From an uncultured Prevotellaceae bacterium (lineage in GTDB: Bacteria; Bacteroidota; Bacteroidia; Bacteroidales; Bacteroidaceae): a stretch of DNA of 45,910 nt. Positions 8,355 to 16,848 of this stretch are shown piece by piece. Below the pieces are notes generated by a model. It was not told the origin of the DNA. It did no database searches and worked only from the letters and a program-made list of their open reading frames with translations. Location: assembly GCA_946404865.1 (NCBI GenBank), contig CAMJFC010000017.1:1-45910 (forward strand), in the 5' to 3' direction. The position numbers and the translations under genes are program-made. Within the stretch, counting starts at the first letter, position 1, and each line of letters opens with the position of its first letter.

Positions 8355-9580
8355 GAATGTATTTCGTTAAGGTGGTTTGATAATTCGTCGATGATGTCGC
8401 TGGCTACAGCACTCTTCGGCTTCTTGCCGAAGTTCTTGCGGCCTTGGCGGGTGATAATGGTAATCTGATTATCATCACTGCCGAAACAGGTGCCGGCGTT
8501 GCGAAGACTGTTGAGCACGATGAAGTCCAAATTCTTCTTCTCCAACTTGTGGGTGGCGTTTGCCAGTTCGTTGTTCGTCTCTAAAGCAAAACCGGCCATC
8601 ACCTGATGAGGCGCTTTGATACGGCCCAACGATGCGGCGATGTCGGGATTGGGCACCAGACGCAGTTCCAAAGCGTCTCCTTTACGCTTAATCTTCTCTG
8701 TGGCGGTGTTCTCCGGGCGGAAATCGGCCACAGCGGCACAAAGGATGGCGGCGTCGCACTGAGGAAACTCCTTCATGCAGGCGTCGTACATCTCATTGCA
8801 ACTCTCCACGTCGATGCGGTTCACACCGGCAGGCGTGGCTAACTGAACAGGACCGCTGACCAACACCACTTCGGCACCACGACGGGCACACTCCACGGCT
8901 AATGAATAGCCCATCTTGCCACTTGAATAGTTGCCGATAAAGCGGACGGGGTCTATCTTCTCATAGGTGGGACCTGCGGTAATCAATACACGGCGGCCTT
9001 GTAAATCACATACGGAGGGAGCAGGCTCTGTGATTCCGTCTTCAAAGAAACGGTCCAAAGTGTCAACAATCACCTCAGGTTCTTCCATGCGACCCTTACC
9101 TTCTAATCCACTGGCCAGAAAACCACTGGCTGGTTCAATGAAACGGTTGCCGTAACTCGTCAGACGCTCGATGTTCTGTTGCGTCGATGGGTGGGCATAC
9201 ATGTCCAAATCCATGGCGGGAGCTATGAAGACGGGGGCTTTCATCGACAGATAGGTCGTGATGAGCATGTTGTCGGCTACTCCGTGAGCCATCTTACCCA
9301 AGGTGCTCGCGGTGCAAGGCGCTATCAGCATCGCATCGGCCCAAAGACCCAAATCGACATGTGAATGCCAAGTGCCGTCACGCTGTGAGAAAAACTCGCT
9401 GATGACGGGCTTGTGGGTCAGGGCGGACAGGGTGATAGGGGTGATAAACTCCTTGCCGGCAGGGGTGATGACTACCTGAACCTCTGCTCCGCGCTTAATC
9501 AAACCGCGGATGATGAGACAGGCCTTATAGGCGGCGATGCTGCCTGTGATGCCCAATACGATTTTCTTTCCTGATAACAT
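8351..9580 (-). CDS. coaBC: Bifunctional phosphopantothenoylcysteine decarboxylase / phosphopantothenate-cysteine ligase
   Basis: 409 residues, the normal size for CoaBC (Dfp), which makes 4'-phosphopantetheine for coenzyme A. The N-terminal flavoprotein CoaC (about 1-190) shows GSIAAYKACLIIRGLIKRGA, HVDLGLWADAMLIAPCTAST with the active-site His, and APAMDLDMY, the substrate-clamp motif. The C-terminal CoaB (about 195-409) shows ITAGPTYEKIDPVRFIGNYS and SSGKMG, the CTP-binding loop, and a lysine-rich KIKRKGD. It sits one base from the upstream exonuclease gene and overlaps the downstream small gene. The link of coaBC to dnaN is an arrangement I recall from other Bacteroidetes. Confidence 0.95.
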   Translation of the reverse strand: MLSGKKIVLGITGSIAAYKACLIIRGLIKRGAEVQVVITPAGKEFITPITLSALTHKPVISEFFSQRDGTWHSHVDLGLWADAMLIAPCTASTLGKMAHGVADNMLITTYLSMKAPVFIAPAMDLDMYAHPSTQQNIERLTSYGNRFIEPASGFLASGLEGKGRMEEPEVIVDTLDRFFEDGITEPAPSVCDLQGRRVLITAGPTYEKIDPVRFIGNYSSGKMGYSLAVECARRGAEVVLVSGPVQLATPAGVNRIDVESCNEMYDACMKEFPQCDAAILCAAVADFRPENTATEKIKRKGDALELRLVPNPDIAASLGRIKAPHQVMAGFALETNNELANATHKLEKKNLDFIVLNSLRNAGTCFGSDDNQITIITRQGRKNFGKKPKSAVASDIIDELSNHLNEIHS

Positions 9581-10459
9581 CTATTTCGAATTAAAGTCAC
9601 GCAAACGGATACGGGTCAATGCCTGTTTTGTGTTGAGCGCAAAGTCTCCGTTCATCATCCAACTGTAATAACTGGGGTCACGGTGTAATACATCGGTGAC
9701 GGCCCAGCCTTTATACTTGCCAAAATTGAACACTTCTTGACGCTTGACGCTGCCGTCGCTGTTCATCAGTGGCTGACCGTCTTTGCCCATAACGGTCTTC
9801 CAAATGATCCGACCGGCAAAATCTACATTGTCATTGGTCTTGGAGAAACGGCTCAATTCGTCCATGTCGTTGGGCAACTGACGCTTCTTGGCATAAGCCG
9901 TCGCATCGGGCTCATGAAGCGGCCCTTCGCTCTTGTACAGGTCTAACTGCCCTTGGAGCACACGGTAGGTGGCTTCGGCGTCTTGGTCGGCACGGTGAGC
10001 CGCAAAATCTTCTTCCATGTCGCGATGGCAGTAGAATTGATAAGCGGCGCTCAGGTTGCGGGGCTCCATACGGTGGAAGATGGTCTGTACGTCAATCAGA
10101 CGGCATTTGCTGAAGTCAAACTCCGCACCGGCACGCAACAACTCCTCTGCCAACATCGGTATGTCAAAATGGTTGGAATTGAAGCCGGCAAAGTCGCACC
10201 CCTTGAAATCGTCTGCTAAAGTCTTCGCTAAAGTGGATAACGGCGGGGCGTCTTTCACGTCATCATCGCTGATGCCGGTCAGACGGCTGATCTCCGGGGG
10301 GATGGGACGACCGGGGTTCACTTTGTAGTCGGCGCGCTCCTCATGACCGTCGGGGTAGGCTTTGATGTACGCAATCTGTATAATGCGGTCTTTCACAAGG
10401 TCCAACCCCGTTGTCTCTAAGTCGAAGATAATCAACGGGCGGGTCAGATTCAGTTTCAT
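9581..10459 (-). CDS. DEDDh 3'-5' exonuclease (DnaQ/PolIII epsilon-like)
   Basis: 292 residues. The exonuclease domain (about 5-180) has all key motifs: IIFDLETTGLD (Exo I, Asp and Glu), FNSNHFDIPMLAEEL (Exo II) and AHRADQDAEAT (Exo III with His and Asp). This marks a DEDDh nuclease using two metal ions. The C-terminal region (about 235-290) has FNFGKYKGWAVTDVLHRDP and YYSWMM, a small domain (DUF3820-like) found in other exonucleases of this type. It lies directly between dnaN and coaBC, 13 bases after dnaN. It may act as a proofreading or repair nuclease working with the clamp; that partnership is inferred from position. Confidence 0.9.
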   Translation of the reverse strand: MKLNLTRPLIIFDLETTGLDLVKDRIIQIAYIKAYPDGHEERADYKVNPGRPIPPEISRLTGISDDDVKDAPPLSTLAKTLADDFKGCDFAGFNSNHFDIPMLAEELLRAGAEFDFSKCRLIDVQTIFHRMEPRNLSAAYQFYCHRDMEEDFAAHRADQDAEATYRVLQGQLDLYKSEGPLHEPDATAYAKKRQLPNDMDELSRFSKTNDNVDFAGRIIWKTVMGKDGQPLMNSDGSVKRQEVFNFGKYKGWAVTDVLHRDPSYYSWMMNGDFALNTKQALTRIRLRDFNSK

Positions 10460-10472
10460 CTCCTATAAAGAA

Positions 10473-11597
10473 CTAATCATTAAGTAATACAGGCATAATC
10501 AGCATCAGCACTTCCTCGTTCTCAGGCTGTACGGCGGGGGTCACAACACCGGCACGGCCCGGGTCGGCCAGCTCAATGACAACCTCGTCGCTGTCCAGGT
10601 TGCTGAGGATTTCTGTCAGATTGCTACCCTTGAAACCGATGCTCATCGGGACTCCGACATACTCGCAGGTAATGCTCTCTTTCGCACTTGTTGCAAAGTC
10701 GATGTCTTCGGACGACACCTCCAACTTGCCTAACTCGGTGCGCAGACGAACCAACTGGCTGCTTTCGCTCGCGAAAGGTAACACGCGGCGAAGGGCACTC
10801 AAAAGGGTGCGGCGGTCGATGGTCAGCTGATTCGGATTGTTCTGAGGAATGACGGAATTGTATTTCGGATAACGGCCGTCGAGCAAACGGCAGGTTAACA
10901 TACCGCCGGAATAGCTGATGACTGCGCTGCGGTTGTCAAACTTCACGACAACATCGCCGCCATCTTTCGTGAGCACGTTCTTCAACAGCGTGGCAGGCTT
11001 TTTGGGAAGGATGAAAGATACGGGCTGATCTACCTTGACGGTGAAATTCTTGTTGCGAACCAACTTCTTGCCATCGGTCGCCACAATCGACACACACTCC
11101 TCGGTCAGGTCAAAATAAATGCCGTTCATCACCAAGTGCAACTCCTCTTGGGCGGTGGCAAACAACGAGCGGTTGATGTTGTTCAACAACACGGAACTGT
11201 CCATCGTCACTATCGTGCAGTTGTCCGACAACGGTTGGGTCAGGGGGTAGTCTTGAGCATCGATGCCGGTGAAATTATATACACCATTCTGATAAAGAAC
11301 ACGGATGGAATAGTCGGCAGTGTTGATTTCAAAGGTCAGAGGCTGCTCTGGCAATTCTTTCACAGAGTCGAGGATAGTACGACTGGGGATGCAGATGTCG
11401 GCCTCACCCTCGCATTCATCCAAGGTAAGAGTGGTCTTCATCGTGTTGTCGCTGTCGGAAGAGGTCAGCACCAACTGACCGCCATGGACCTGAAACAGAA
11501 TGCTATCCAAGATCGCAAGGGTATTCTTGCTGTTAATCACGCGGGCAAGCGACGACAGGCTGCTGCTCAGAGCCGTACTTGATAAGGTAAATCTCAT
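10473..11597 (-). CDS. dnaN: DNA polymerase III beta sliding clamp
   Basis: 374 residues, the normal clamp length, with three repeated clamp folds. The N-terminus (MRFTLSSTALSSSLSSLARV) and NTLAILDSILFQV are typical, as are the LLDGRYPKYNSVIP segment at about 240 and the C-terminal LIMPVLLND, equivalent to the E. coli MPMRL end that forms part of the peptide-binding pocket. The clamp tethers the replicative polymerase to DNA. It is the first gene of the dnaN-exonuclease-coaBC-unknown operon and has a good promoter at 11636-11667. It is transcribed away from the DUF3127 gene. Confidence 0.96.
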   Translation of the reverse strand: MRFTLSSTALSSSLSSLARVINSKNTLAILDSILFQVHGGQLVLTSSDSDNTMKTTLTLDECEGEADICIPSRTILDSVKELPEQPLTFEINTADYSIRVLYQNGVYNFTGIDAQDYPLTQPLSDNCTIVTMDSSVLLNNINRSLFATAQEELHLVMNGIYFDLTEECVSIVATDGKKLVRNKNFTVKVDQPVSFILPKKPATLLKNVLTKDGGDVVVKFDNRSAVISYSGGMLTCRLLDGRYPKYNSVIPQNNPNQLTIDRRTLLSALRRVLPFASESSQLVRLRTELGKLEVSSEDIDFATSAKESITCEYVGVPMSIGFKGSNLTEILSNLDSDEVVIELADPGRAGVVTPAVQPENEEVLMLIMPVLLND

Positions 11598-11635
11598 GGG
11601 TATCTCGTTTTAAGTTAATATTCTCTATAACGATA

Positions 11636-11667
11636 CAAAATTACGAAAATCCTCTCTCTAAAACAAA
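11636..11667 (-). promoter_or_regulatory. Promoter of the dnaN operon
   Basis: On the minus strand TTTG (11664-11667), 20 bases, then TAATTTTG (11636-11643): a near-perfect Bacteroidetes vegetative promoter, 39 bases upstream of the dnaN start. Confidence 0.7.
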
Positions 11668-11697
11668 AAAATAAGGAAAAATTTCGCTTTTTGAAAC

Positions 11698-11713
11698 TAT
11701 TTTTGTAATTTCG
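11698..11713 (+). promoter_or_regulatory. Putative overlapping -7 boxes for the DUF3127 gene
   Basis: TATTTTTG (11698-11705) is followed directly by TAATTTCG (11706-11713). Either could be the -7 element; start codon at 11779. A TTTG at 11690-11693 is too close for a canonical -33. Confidence 0.4.
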
Positions 11714-11778
11714 CATTCGATTTCGGGATGTTCATTCCATGAAAACGACAAACATAACATCAATAATAATTTTATACA

Positions 11779-12297
11779 ATGGATTTACAAGGTAAAGTAA
11801 TTGCTGTCGTACCGCCAAGAAATGGTGTGTCGGCAAGGGGTGAGTGGGTGGCTCAGGACTTCGTGATTGAGACACACGACACATTTCCCAGAAAAATGGT
11901 GTTCTCTGTATTCGGTGCTGACAGACTGCAGCGCTTTAACATTCAACTGGGGCAGGAGGTGATGGTTTCGTTCGACATCGATGCACATGAGTATAACGGA
12001 AGATGGTTCAACAGCATCAGAGCATTTGATGTGAGACCCTTCGACCCGACACAACAACCCGTTCAACCCCAGGCTTATATGGCGCAACCTGCTGGTCAGC
12101 AGCCGCCATTCGCTCAACAGGCTCCGTTCCCCAACAGCGCTCCGGCACCGTTCCCCAACAGCGCTCCGGCACCATTCCCCAACAACGCTCCAGCACCCGC
12201 AGCTCCACAAGCTGCAGCTCCGCAACCGGCAGCACCAGCTCCAACGCCTGCTGATGCTCCTGCCGCCGGCGATTCCACCGACGATCTTCCCTTCTAA
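11779..12297 (+). CDS. DUF3127 protein with SSB-like acidic C-terminal tip
   Basis: 172 residues. Residues 1-95 match DUF3127, a small beta-rich (OB-fold-like) domain: MDLQGKVIAVVPP, FPRKMVFSVFGADRL, VMVSFDIDAHEYNGRWFN. From about 96 the chain is Pro/Ala/Gln-rich and disordered, including three tandem octapeptides (FPNSAPAP twice, FPNNAPAP once). It ends in TDDLPF, the acidic amphipathic tip that lets single-stranded DNA-binding protein recruit repair and replication enzymes. The overall plan (OB-like domain, Pro/Gln linker, DDLPF) therefore copies SSB. It faces the dnaN operon across a divergent promoter region. A single-strand nucleic-acid role is inferred; the family's function is not known to me. 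Confidence 0.85.
   Translation: MDLQGKVIAVVPPRNGVSARGEWVAQDFVIETHDTFPRKMVFSVFGADRLQRFNIQLGQEVMVSFDIDAHEYNGRWFNSIRAFDVRPFDPTQQPVQPQAYMAQPAGQQPPFAQQAPFPNSAPAPFPNSAPAPFPNNAPAPAAPQAAAPQPAAPAPTPADAPAAGDSTDDLPF
12127..12198 (+). repeat. Three tandem 24-bp repeats inside the DUF3127 gene
   Basis: Units at 12127-12150, 12151-12174 and 12175-12198 differ by only a few bases and encode FPNSAPAP, FPNSAPAP and FPNNAPAP. They lengthen the disordered linker before the acidic tip and could vary in copy number in frame. Confidence 0.95.
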
Positions 12298-12306
12298 TAA
12301 CACCTT

Positions 12307-12336
12307 AAAGGCCGGCCTTTTCCAGGCCGGCCTTTT
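12307..12336 (+). terminator. Strong terminator after the DUF3127 gene
   Basis: An 11-bp perfect stem, AAAGGCCGGCC with GGCCGGCCTTT, around a 7-base loop and followed by T-rich sequence, 10 bases after the stop codon. It could also serve the convergent gene. Confidence 0.9.
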
Positions 12337-12340
12337 CTTT

Positions 12341-12425
12341 GCTCCTATATTATCTATCCCTCTATAGTTTCTGTTCTTCTATAATCCCTGTAGTTTCTAT
12401 AGTCCCTATAATATCCTATCCTCTC
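12341..12425. repeat. Low-complexity CTATA/CCCT-rich tract
   Basis: Pyrimidine-rich sequence built from repeated words such as CTATAGT, TTCTATA and TCCCT, filling the space between the terminator and the 3' end of the convergent GHL10 gene. No coding potential seen. Confidence 0.5.
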
Positions 12426-14075
12426 TCACCGCTTGATAATAAACTCTCCCAAACGGTGAGTGACCTTTCGGCGCGTCTGGGCGCGTACCACATACATCCC
12501 TTCGGGCAGTCGGCTGATATCTACATAATCGCCCATATAAGGTTTGCGGGCCACTTCTTTGCCTACCATGCTCTCAATGATGATGACACTCGCATCAAGA
12601 CCGGGGTCTTTGGCGGGCAAGGTCAGACGGCGACCGTCGTTCTGCAATAAGGCGATGTGGCGCGAACCGCCTACAATGGCGTTGCTCTGCAAGGGGGCAC
12701 TCTCATTTCCGTAACGGTCCATGGCTGTGATGGCGTAATAAAGCGGACGCTCGTCTTTGTCCGACTTCAAGAACAGTTGGTTCACAACCAAACGGGCGGC
12801 TATCAGGTTACGCGCATCATTCACATCCACGGGAGAGGTGCGGCTGGCATACACATTATATAATAAGTAGGGGGCGCCGCTGTTGTCGCGCGCACCATCC
12901 CAACGCAGTTCTAAAACACCGTCGTGCAATTTCTGACCGAAACGCTGGGGGGCACTCGGAGGGGTGCTGTGCTCCCAGGTCATGGCGGGCACAAGGGCCG
13001 GGTAGGGGTCGAACGTGTCGCGGACATAGTTGTAGATGCCTTTCGTGTTGTCGGTGAAGAACTTACTGCGGAAATAGGTGTGACCTAATTTCAACTCGCG
13101 CAGGACTTGCAACTCACGCGTGATATCGCTCAAAGGCCAGTTGCCCTCACGGCGGTCCAAGAACCAAATGCCTAAGCCGGGGGCTACAATGCGACCGTAG
13201 TCTTTTTCTTTCCAATTGATGGCGAAAGGGTAGAAGTGGTTGTCACGGAAATACATCATCGGAAACAGCTCGTCCATCAAACCATCACGCAGCCAGCGCT
13301 GGGCATCCTGACAAACGGTGTGGTAAGCATTCCAACCCTTGCTGCTGTAGCGCGACAAATCGCTGTACTTGCCGATGGGCGAACAACTCAGTTTCACCCA
13401 GGGCTTCGAACCTTTCACGGCGCGGTGAATCTTACGGACAATATCGGTGATATAACTTCGCCCCTGCTCGCGACTGACGCGAAGCGACCATTTCTCCGGA
13501 TAGCGGATATAGTCTAAATGAATACCGTCGATGTCATAACGGTCGGTAATCTCTTTGCAAATCTTGGCGATATAATTGCCGGTCTCTGATGACTCGGGAT
13601 TCATAAAACCTTCGTCACCAATCTTCTTGATGAGCGAGGGGTAGCGGTTGCGTAATTGCTTGCAAGCGGGGGCATTCCATTTGCCGACAGGGATGGTCAC
13701 AACCCAGGCGTGCAACTCCATACCACGACGATGACATTCGTCAATGGCGAAACGAAGGGGATCATATCCGGGATTGCCACCGGCACGACCTGTCATGCAG
13801 ATGTCCCAGGGCTCATAGTCGGAGGGGTAAATCGTGGAGGCACGAACACGCGTCTGTAATAATACGGTATTCACATTTGCAGCCTGCAAACGGTCTAAAA
13901 TCTGGCACAACTCACGCTTCTGTTGCGATTCGCCACGGGTGCGCGGCCAGTCGATACCTCCAATAGTGGTCAACCACACCGCGCGTACTTCACGCTTCGG
14001 GGTCTGGGCACTCGCTGATAGCGACAGCATCAAGAGAAGCAGAAGAACCAGGTGCCGATGGATGGAAAAATTCAT
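12426..14075 (-). CDS. GHL10 (DUF187) family secreted protein with T9SS-like C-terminal tail
   Basis: 549 residues. A signal peptide (about 1-23, ending SASAQ, no lipobox cysteine) precedes KREVRAVWLTTIGGIDWP, the GHL10 opening. The barrel-like region has CHRRGMELHAWV, YDIDGIHLDYIRYPEKW and LFPMMYFRDNHFYPF. A fibronectin-like segment follows (about 395-475). The last 70 residues look like a type IX secretion sorting domain: GKEVARKPYMGDYVDISRLP, then GMYVVRAQTRRK and a basic end (FIIKR). It is therefore probably exported across the outer membrane, unlike its lipoprotein paralogue at 6385-7905. Substrate unknown; a glycan is likely from the family. It is divergent from cstA. Confidence 0.85.
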   Translation of the reverse strand: MNFSIHRHLVLLLLLMLSLSASAQTPKREVRAVWLTTIGGIDWPRTRGESQQKRELCQILDRLQAANVNTVLLQTRVRASTIYPSDYEPWDICMTGRAGGNPGYDPLRFAIDECHRRGMELHAWVVTIPVGKWNAPACKQLRNRYPSLIKKIGDEGFMNPESSETGNYIAKICKEITDRYDIDGIHLDYIRYPEKWSLRVSREQGRSYITDIVRKIHRAVKGSKPWVKLSCSPIGKYSDLSRYSSKGWNAYHTVCQDAQRWLRDGLMDELFPMMYFRDNHFYPFAINWKEKDYGRIVAPGLGIWFLDRREGNWPLSDITRELQVLRELKLGHTYFRSKFFTDNTKGIYNYVRDTFDPYPALVPAMTWEHSTPPSAPQRFGQKLHDGVLELRWDGARDNSGAPYLLYNVYASRTSPVDVNDARNLIAARLVVNQLFLKSDKDERPLYYAITAMDRYGNESAPLQSNAIVGGSRHIALLQNDGRRLTLPAKDPGLDASVIIIESMVGKEVARKPYMGDYVDISRLPEGMYVVRAQTRRKVTHRLGEFIIKR

Positions 14076-14124
14076 TTCAAATGATTTTAATGCGCTTTTT
14101 AAGCCGTTTCTTAAAAAATTGATG

Positions 14125-14155
14125 CAAAGTTAGCCATTTTTTTCAGTATTTCAAA
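14125..14155 (-). promoter_or_regulatory. Promoter of the T9SS-tailed GHL10 gene
   Basis: Minus strand: TTTG (14152-14155), 19 bases, TAACTTTG (14125-14132) followed by CATC. This matches the Bacteroidetes consensus exactly, 50 bases upstream of the start codon. Confidence 0.75.
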
Positions 14156-14172
14156 TTTATTGTGTACTTTTG
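14141..14172 (+). promoter_or_regulatory. Promoter of cstA
   Basis: TACTTTTG (14165-14172) followed by CATT, with TTTC at 14141-14144 20 bases upstream as a weak -33. It interleaves with the divergent promoter at 14125-14155, so the two may be co-regulated or compete. Confidence 0.6.
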
Positions 14173-14205
14173 CATTTGAAATCGTGATTATTTGTCATTT
14201 AAAAC

Positions 14206-15666
14206 ATGATTACTTTCATTATTAGTTTGGTAGCTCTCGTTTTGGGCTATTTCATCTACGGAAAATTCGTGGAGCGTGTCTTTGGACCGGATGACAGACC
14301 CACGCCTGCCGTCGCAAAGGCGGATGGGGTCGATTTTGTCGTTCTCCCATCATGGAAAATCTTTATGATTCAATTCCTGAACATCGCTGGCACAGGACCT
14401 ATCTTCGGAGCCATCATGGGTGCCAAGTTCGGACCGTCGGCTTACCTCTGGATTGTCTTAGGGTGTATATTCGCAGGTGCCGTGCATGACTATCTGAGTG
14501 GTATGCTCAGCGTCAGACTCGGAGGAGCTAACCAACCGGAGATTATCGGCCACTACCTGGGCAAGACCACCAAACAGGTGATCCTCGTCTTCTCCGTCTT
14601 CCTCCTCATGATGGTGGGAGCGGTGTTCGTGTTCAGCCCGGCCAAGATTCTTGGCGACATGTGGGAACCCAGTGCCATCAGCGAGCAGTTCGGACCGTAT
14701 GTCTTCTGGATTGTCATCATCTTCCTTTATTATATCATTGCCACGATGCTCCCCATCGACAAAATCATTGGCAAGGTATATCCCCTCTTCGCTTTCTCAT
14801 TGCTCTTCATGGCGGCTGCTCTGCTCATCATGCTGCTCATTAAACAACCCCACATTCCAGAACTGTGGGAGGGATTGAGTACCGAACCGCTCACCCCGCA
14901 AAGCATTTTCCCATACCTCTTCATCACCATCGCATGCGGCGCCATCAGCGGCTTCCATGCCACACAAAGCCCGCTCATGGCACGGTGTATGCAAAAGGAG
15001 AAGATGGGACGCCCCATCTTCTACGGAGCTATGATTACTGAGGGTGTTGTGGCGCTAATCTGGGCCACCGTGGCCATGTATTTCTTCTACAGCGAGCCGC
15101 AACCCGGATATGAGCAGATTGCAGGCGCGGCGAATGCTGTCAATGATGCTCCATCCATCGTCAATATCATCTGCAACGACTGGCTCGGCGTGGCAGGAGG
15201 CATCCTCGCTCTGCTCGGTGTAGTGGCGGCGCCCATCACCAGCGGTGACACCGCTTTACGTTCCGCAAGACTTATCCTTGCCGATTTCGTACATCTGGAG
15301 CAACGGACCATACGCAAAAGACTGTATGTCTGCATACCTATGTTTGCTGCGGTTATCGCACTGCTTGTATGGCAGATGAACGACAAAGAGGGATTCAACA
15401 TCCTCTGGAGTTGGTTTGGATGGTCCAATCAGTCGATGTCCGTCTTCATGCTCTGGGCGGTCACGGTCTATATGGTGCAACAGCGCAAACCGTTTGTCAT
15501 CACGCTTGTGCCGGCGCTCTTCATGACTACTGTATGTTCCACGTTCATCTTTGTCAGCCCGCAGGCTTTCGGATGGAGCTACGGTCTCGGATACGCATTC
15601 GGCGCCGTCGTTTTGGTCGTCGCACTCGTGTGGTTCTTTGCTTGGTACAGAAAACAAATGAAATAA
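14206..15666 (+). CDS. cstA: CstA-family carbon starvation / peptide transporter
   Basis: 486 residues with about 12 predicted membrane helices. The CstA signature is clear near the N-terminus: FIYGKFVERVFGPDDRPTPA, then LNIAGTGPIFGAIMGAKFGP, and HDYLSGMLSVRLGGANQPEI. The central part has GAISGFHATQSPLMARCM, and the C-terminal part has APITSGDTALRSARLILADF. It is shorter than E. coli CstA (about 700 residues), a short form I recall as usual in Bacteroidetes. CstA proteins import peptides or pyruvate under carbon limitation; the substrate here is not defined. Its promoter is interleaved with that of the neighbouring GHL10 gene. Confidence 0.9.
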   Translation: MITFIISLVALVLGYFIYGKFVERVFGPDDRPTPAVAKADGVDFVVLPSWKIFMIQFLNIAGTGPIFGAIMGAKFGPSAYLWIVLGCIFAGAVHDYLSGMLSVRLGGANQPEIIGHYLGKTTKQVILVFSVFLLMMVGAVFVFSPAKILGDMWEPSAISEQFGPYVFWIVIIFLYYIIATMLPIDKIIGKVYPLFAFSLLFMAAALLIMLLIKQPHIPELWEGLSTEPLTPQSIFPYLFITIACGAISGFHATQSPLMARCMQKEKMGRPIFYGAMITEGVVALIWATVAMYFFYSEPQPGYEQIAGAANAVNDAPSIVNIICNDWLGVAGGILALLGVVAAPITSGDTALRSARLILADFVHLEQRTIRKRLYVCIPMFAAVIALLVWQMNDKEGFNILWSWFGWSNQSMSVFMLWAVTVYMVQQRKPFVITLVPALFMTTVCSTFIFVSPQAFGWSYGLGYAFGAVVLVVALVWFFAWYRKQMK

Positions 15667-15692
15667 ACATAAAACCTTAATTTTTTGCAAGT

Positions 15693-16172
15693 ATGAAAAA
15701 ATTTGCTTTATTGCTCGCAGTTCTGGCCGTTTCTATCACCGCCAGCGCACAGTTCGAACAAGGTAAAAAGTTCGTGGGACTTTCGGCCACAGGACTGGAC
15801 CTCAGTTACAGCGGACTCGATGATTTCAAAATCGGATTGGAGGCGAAAGCTGGATATTTCATCATCGACAATATCCAACTCAACGGAAGCGTCAGCTATC
15901 TGAACAACGGAAAAGCACCCGACTCTTTCTCCCTCGGAGCGGGCGGACGGTACTATATCCTGCAAAACGGTATCTACCTCGGTGCGAATGTGCAATATGT
16001 TCATGCCAATGATGATTATAACGATGTGATGCCGGGCGTGGAAGTGGGATATGCGTTCTTCCTGAACAGATACCTCACAGTCGAACCTGCTCTCTATTAT
16101 CAGCAGTCGTTTAAAAAACACAGTGACTATTCCACATTCGGACTGAAAGTGGGATTCGGCTACTATTTCTAA
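15693..16172 (+). CDS. Small outer-membrane beta-barrel protein
   Basis: 159 residues with a signal peptide ([20 protein letters not shown]). The mature 139 residues alternate polar and hydrophobic residues in about eight strands ([60 protein letters not shown]) and end in [11 protein letters not shown], a terminal aromatic of the kind used by the BAM machinery. This fits an eight-stranded OmpA/OmpW-like barrel without a periplasmic domain. Role unknown. It lies 26 bases after cstA and 23 bases before recR, so it may be part of a longer transcript. Confidence 0.82.
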   Translation: MKKFALLLAVLAVSITASAQFEQGKKFVGLSATGLDLSYSGLDDFKIGLEAKAGYFIIDNIQLNGSVSYLNNGKAPDSFSLGAGGRYYILQNGIYLGANVQYVHANDDYNDVMPGVEVGYAFFLNRYLTVEPALYYQQSFKKHSDYSTFGLKVGFGYYF

Positions 16173-16195
16173 ACCGCTGCTCGGAAATCACAACA

Positions 16196-16816
16196 ATGCA
16201 ACAGCATTTCCCCTCTGTATTGCTTGAGAAAGCCGTAGGAGAATTCGCAAAACTGCCAGGGATAGGGCGCAAGACGGCATTAAGACTTGTGCTCCATCTC
16301 TTGAGACAGGAAAAAGAAGAGGTGGAACAGTTGACAAACGCCATCGCTAAAATGAGGGCGGAGGTGAAGTTCTGCCGCGTCTGTCACAATATTTGCGATG
16401 ATGACGTGTGTCCTATCTGTGCTGACAACAGACGGGACTCTTCTGTCATCTGCGTCGTGGAAAATGTGAAGGATGTGATGGCTGTGGAGAATACGCAACA
16501 GTTCCATGGGCTGTATCATGTGCTTGGTGGGGTCATCTCTCCCATGGATGGCGTCGGACCGGCCGACCTGTGGATTGATGCGCTCGTGGACCGTGTCAAG
16601 GCGGGGGGGATCAAAGAGGTGATTCTCGCCCTCGCAAGCACCATGGAGGGGGATACAACCAACTTTTATATCTCAAGAAAACTGCAACCCTACGATGTGC
16701 AACTCAGTGTGATTGCAAGGGGCATTTCTGTGGGCGATGAATTGGAATATACCGACGAGGTCACACTCGGCAGGTCTATTCTCAACCGTACCCCGTTCGG
16801 AACCTCTCCGGGGTAA
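16196..16816 (+). CDS. recR: Recombination mediator RecR
   Basis: 206 residues, normal RecR length. The helix-hairpin-helix is [12 protein letters not shown] at 20-31. The zinc finger uses Cys60, Cys63, Cys72 and Cys75 (FCRVCHNIC...VCPIC). The Toprim domain follows with [14 protein letters not shown] at about 85-98, [18 protein letters not shown] and the Walker-like [10 protein letters not shown]. RecR with RecF/RecO loads RecA on gapped DNA. It ends in RTPFGTSPG, a proline-rich end in place of the usual C-terminus near residue 200. Confidence 0.96.
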   Translation: MQQHFPSVLLEKAVGEFAKLPGIGRKTALRLVLHLLRQEKEEVEQLTNAIAKMRAEVKFCRVCHNICDDDVCPICADNRRDSSVICVVENVKDVMAVENTQQFHGLYHVLGGVISPMDGVGPADLWIDALVDRVKAGGIKEVILALASTMEGDTTNFYISRKLQPYDVQLSVIARGISVGDELEYTDEVTLGRSILNRTPFGTSPG

Positions 16817-16848
16817 TAATCAATTGAACTTATCTGATGTGTAGTGGA

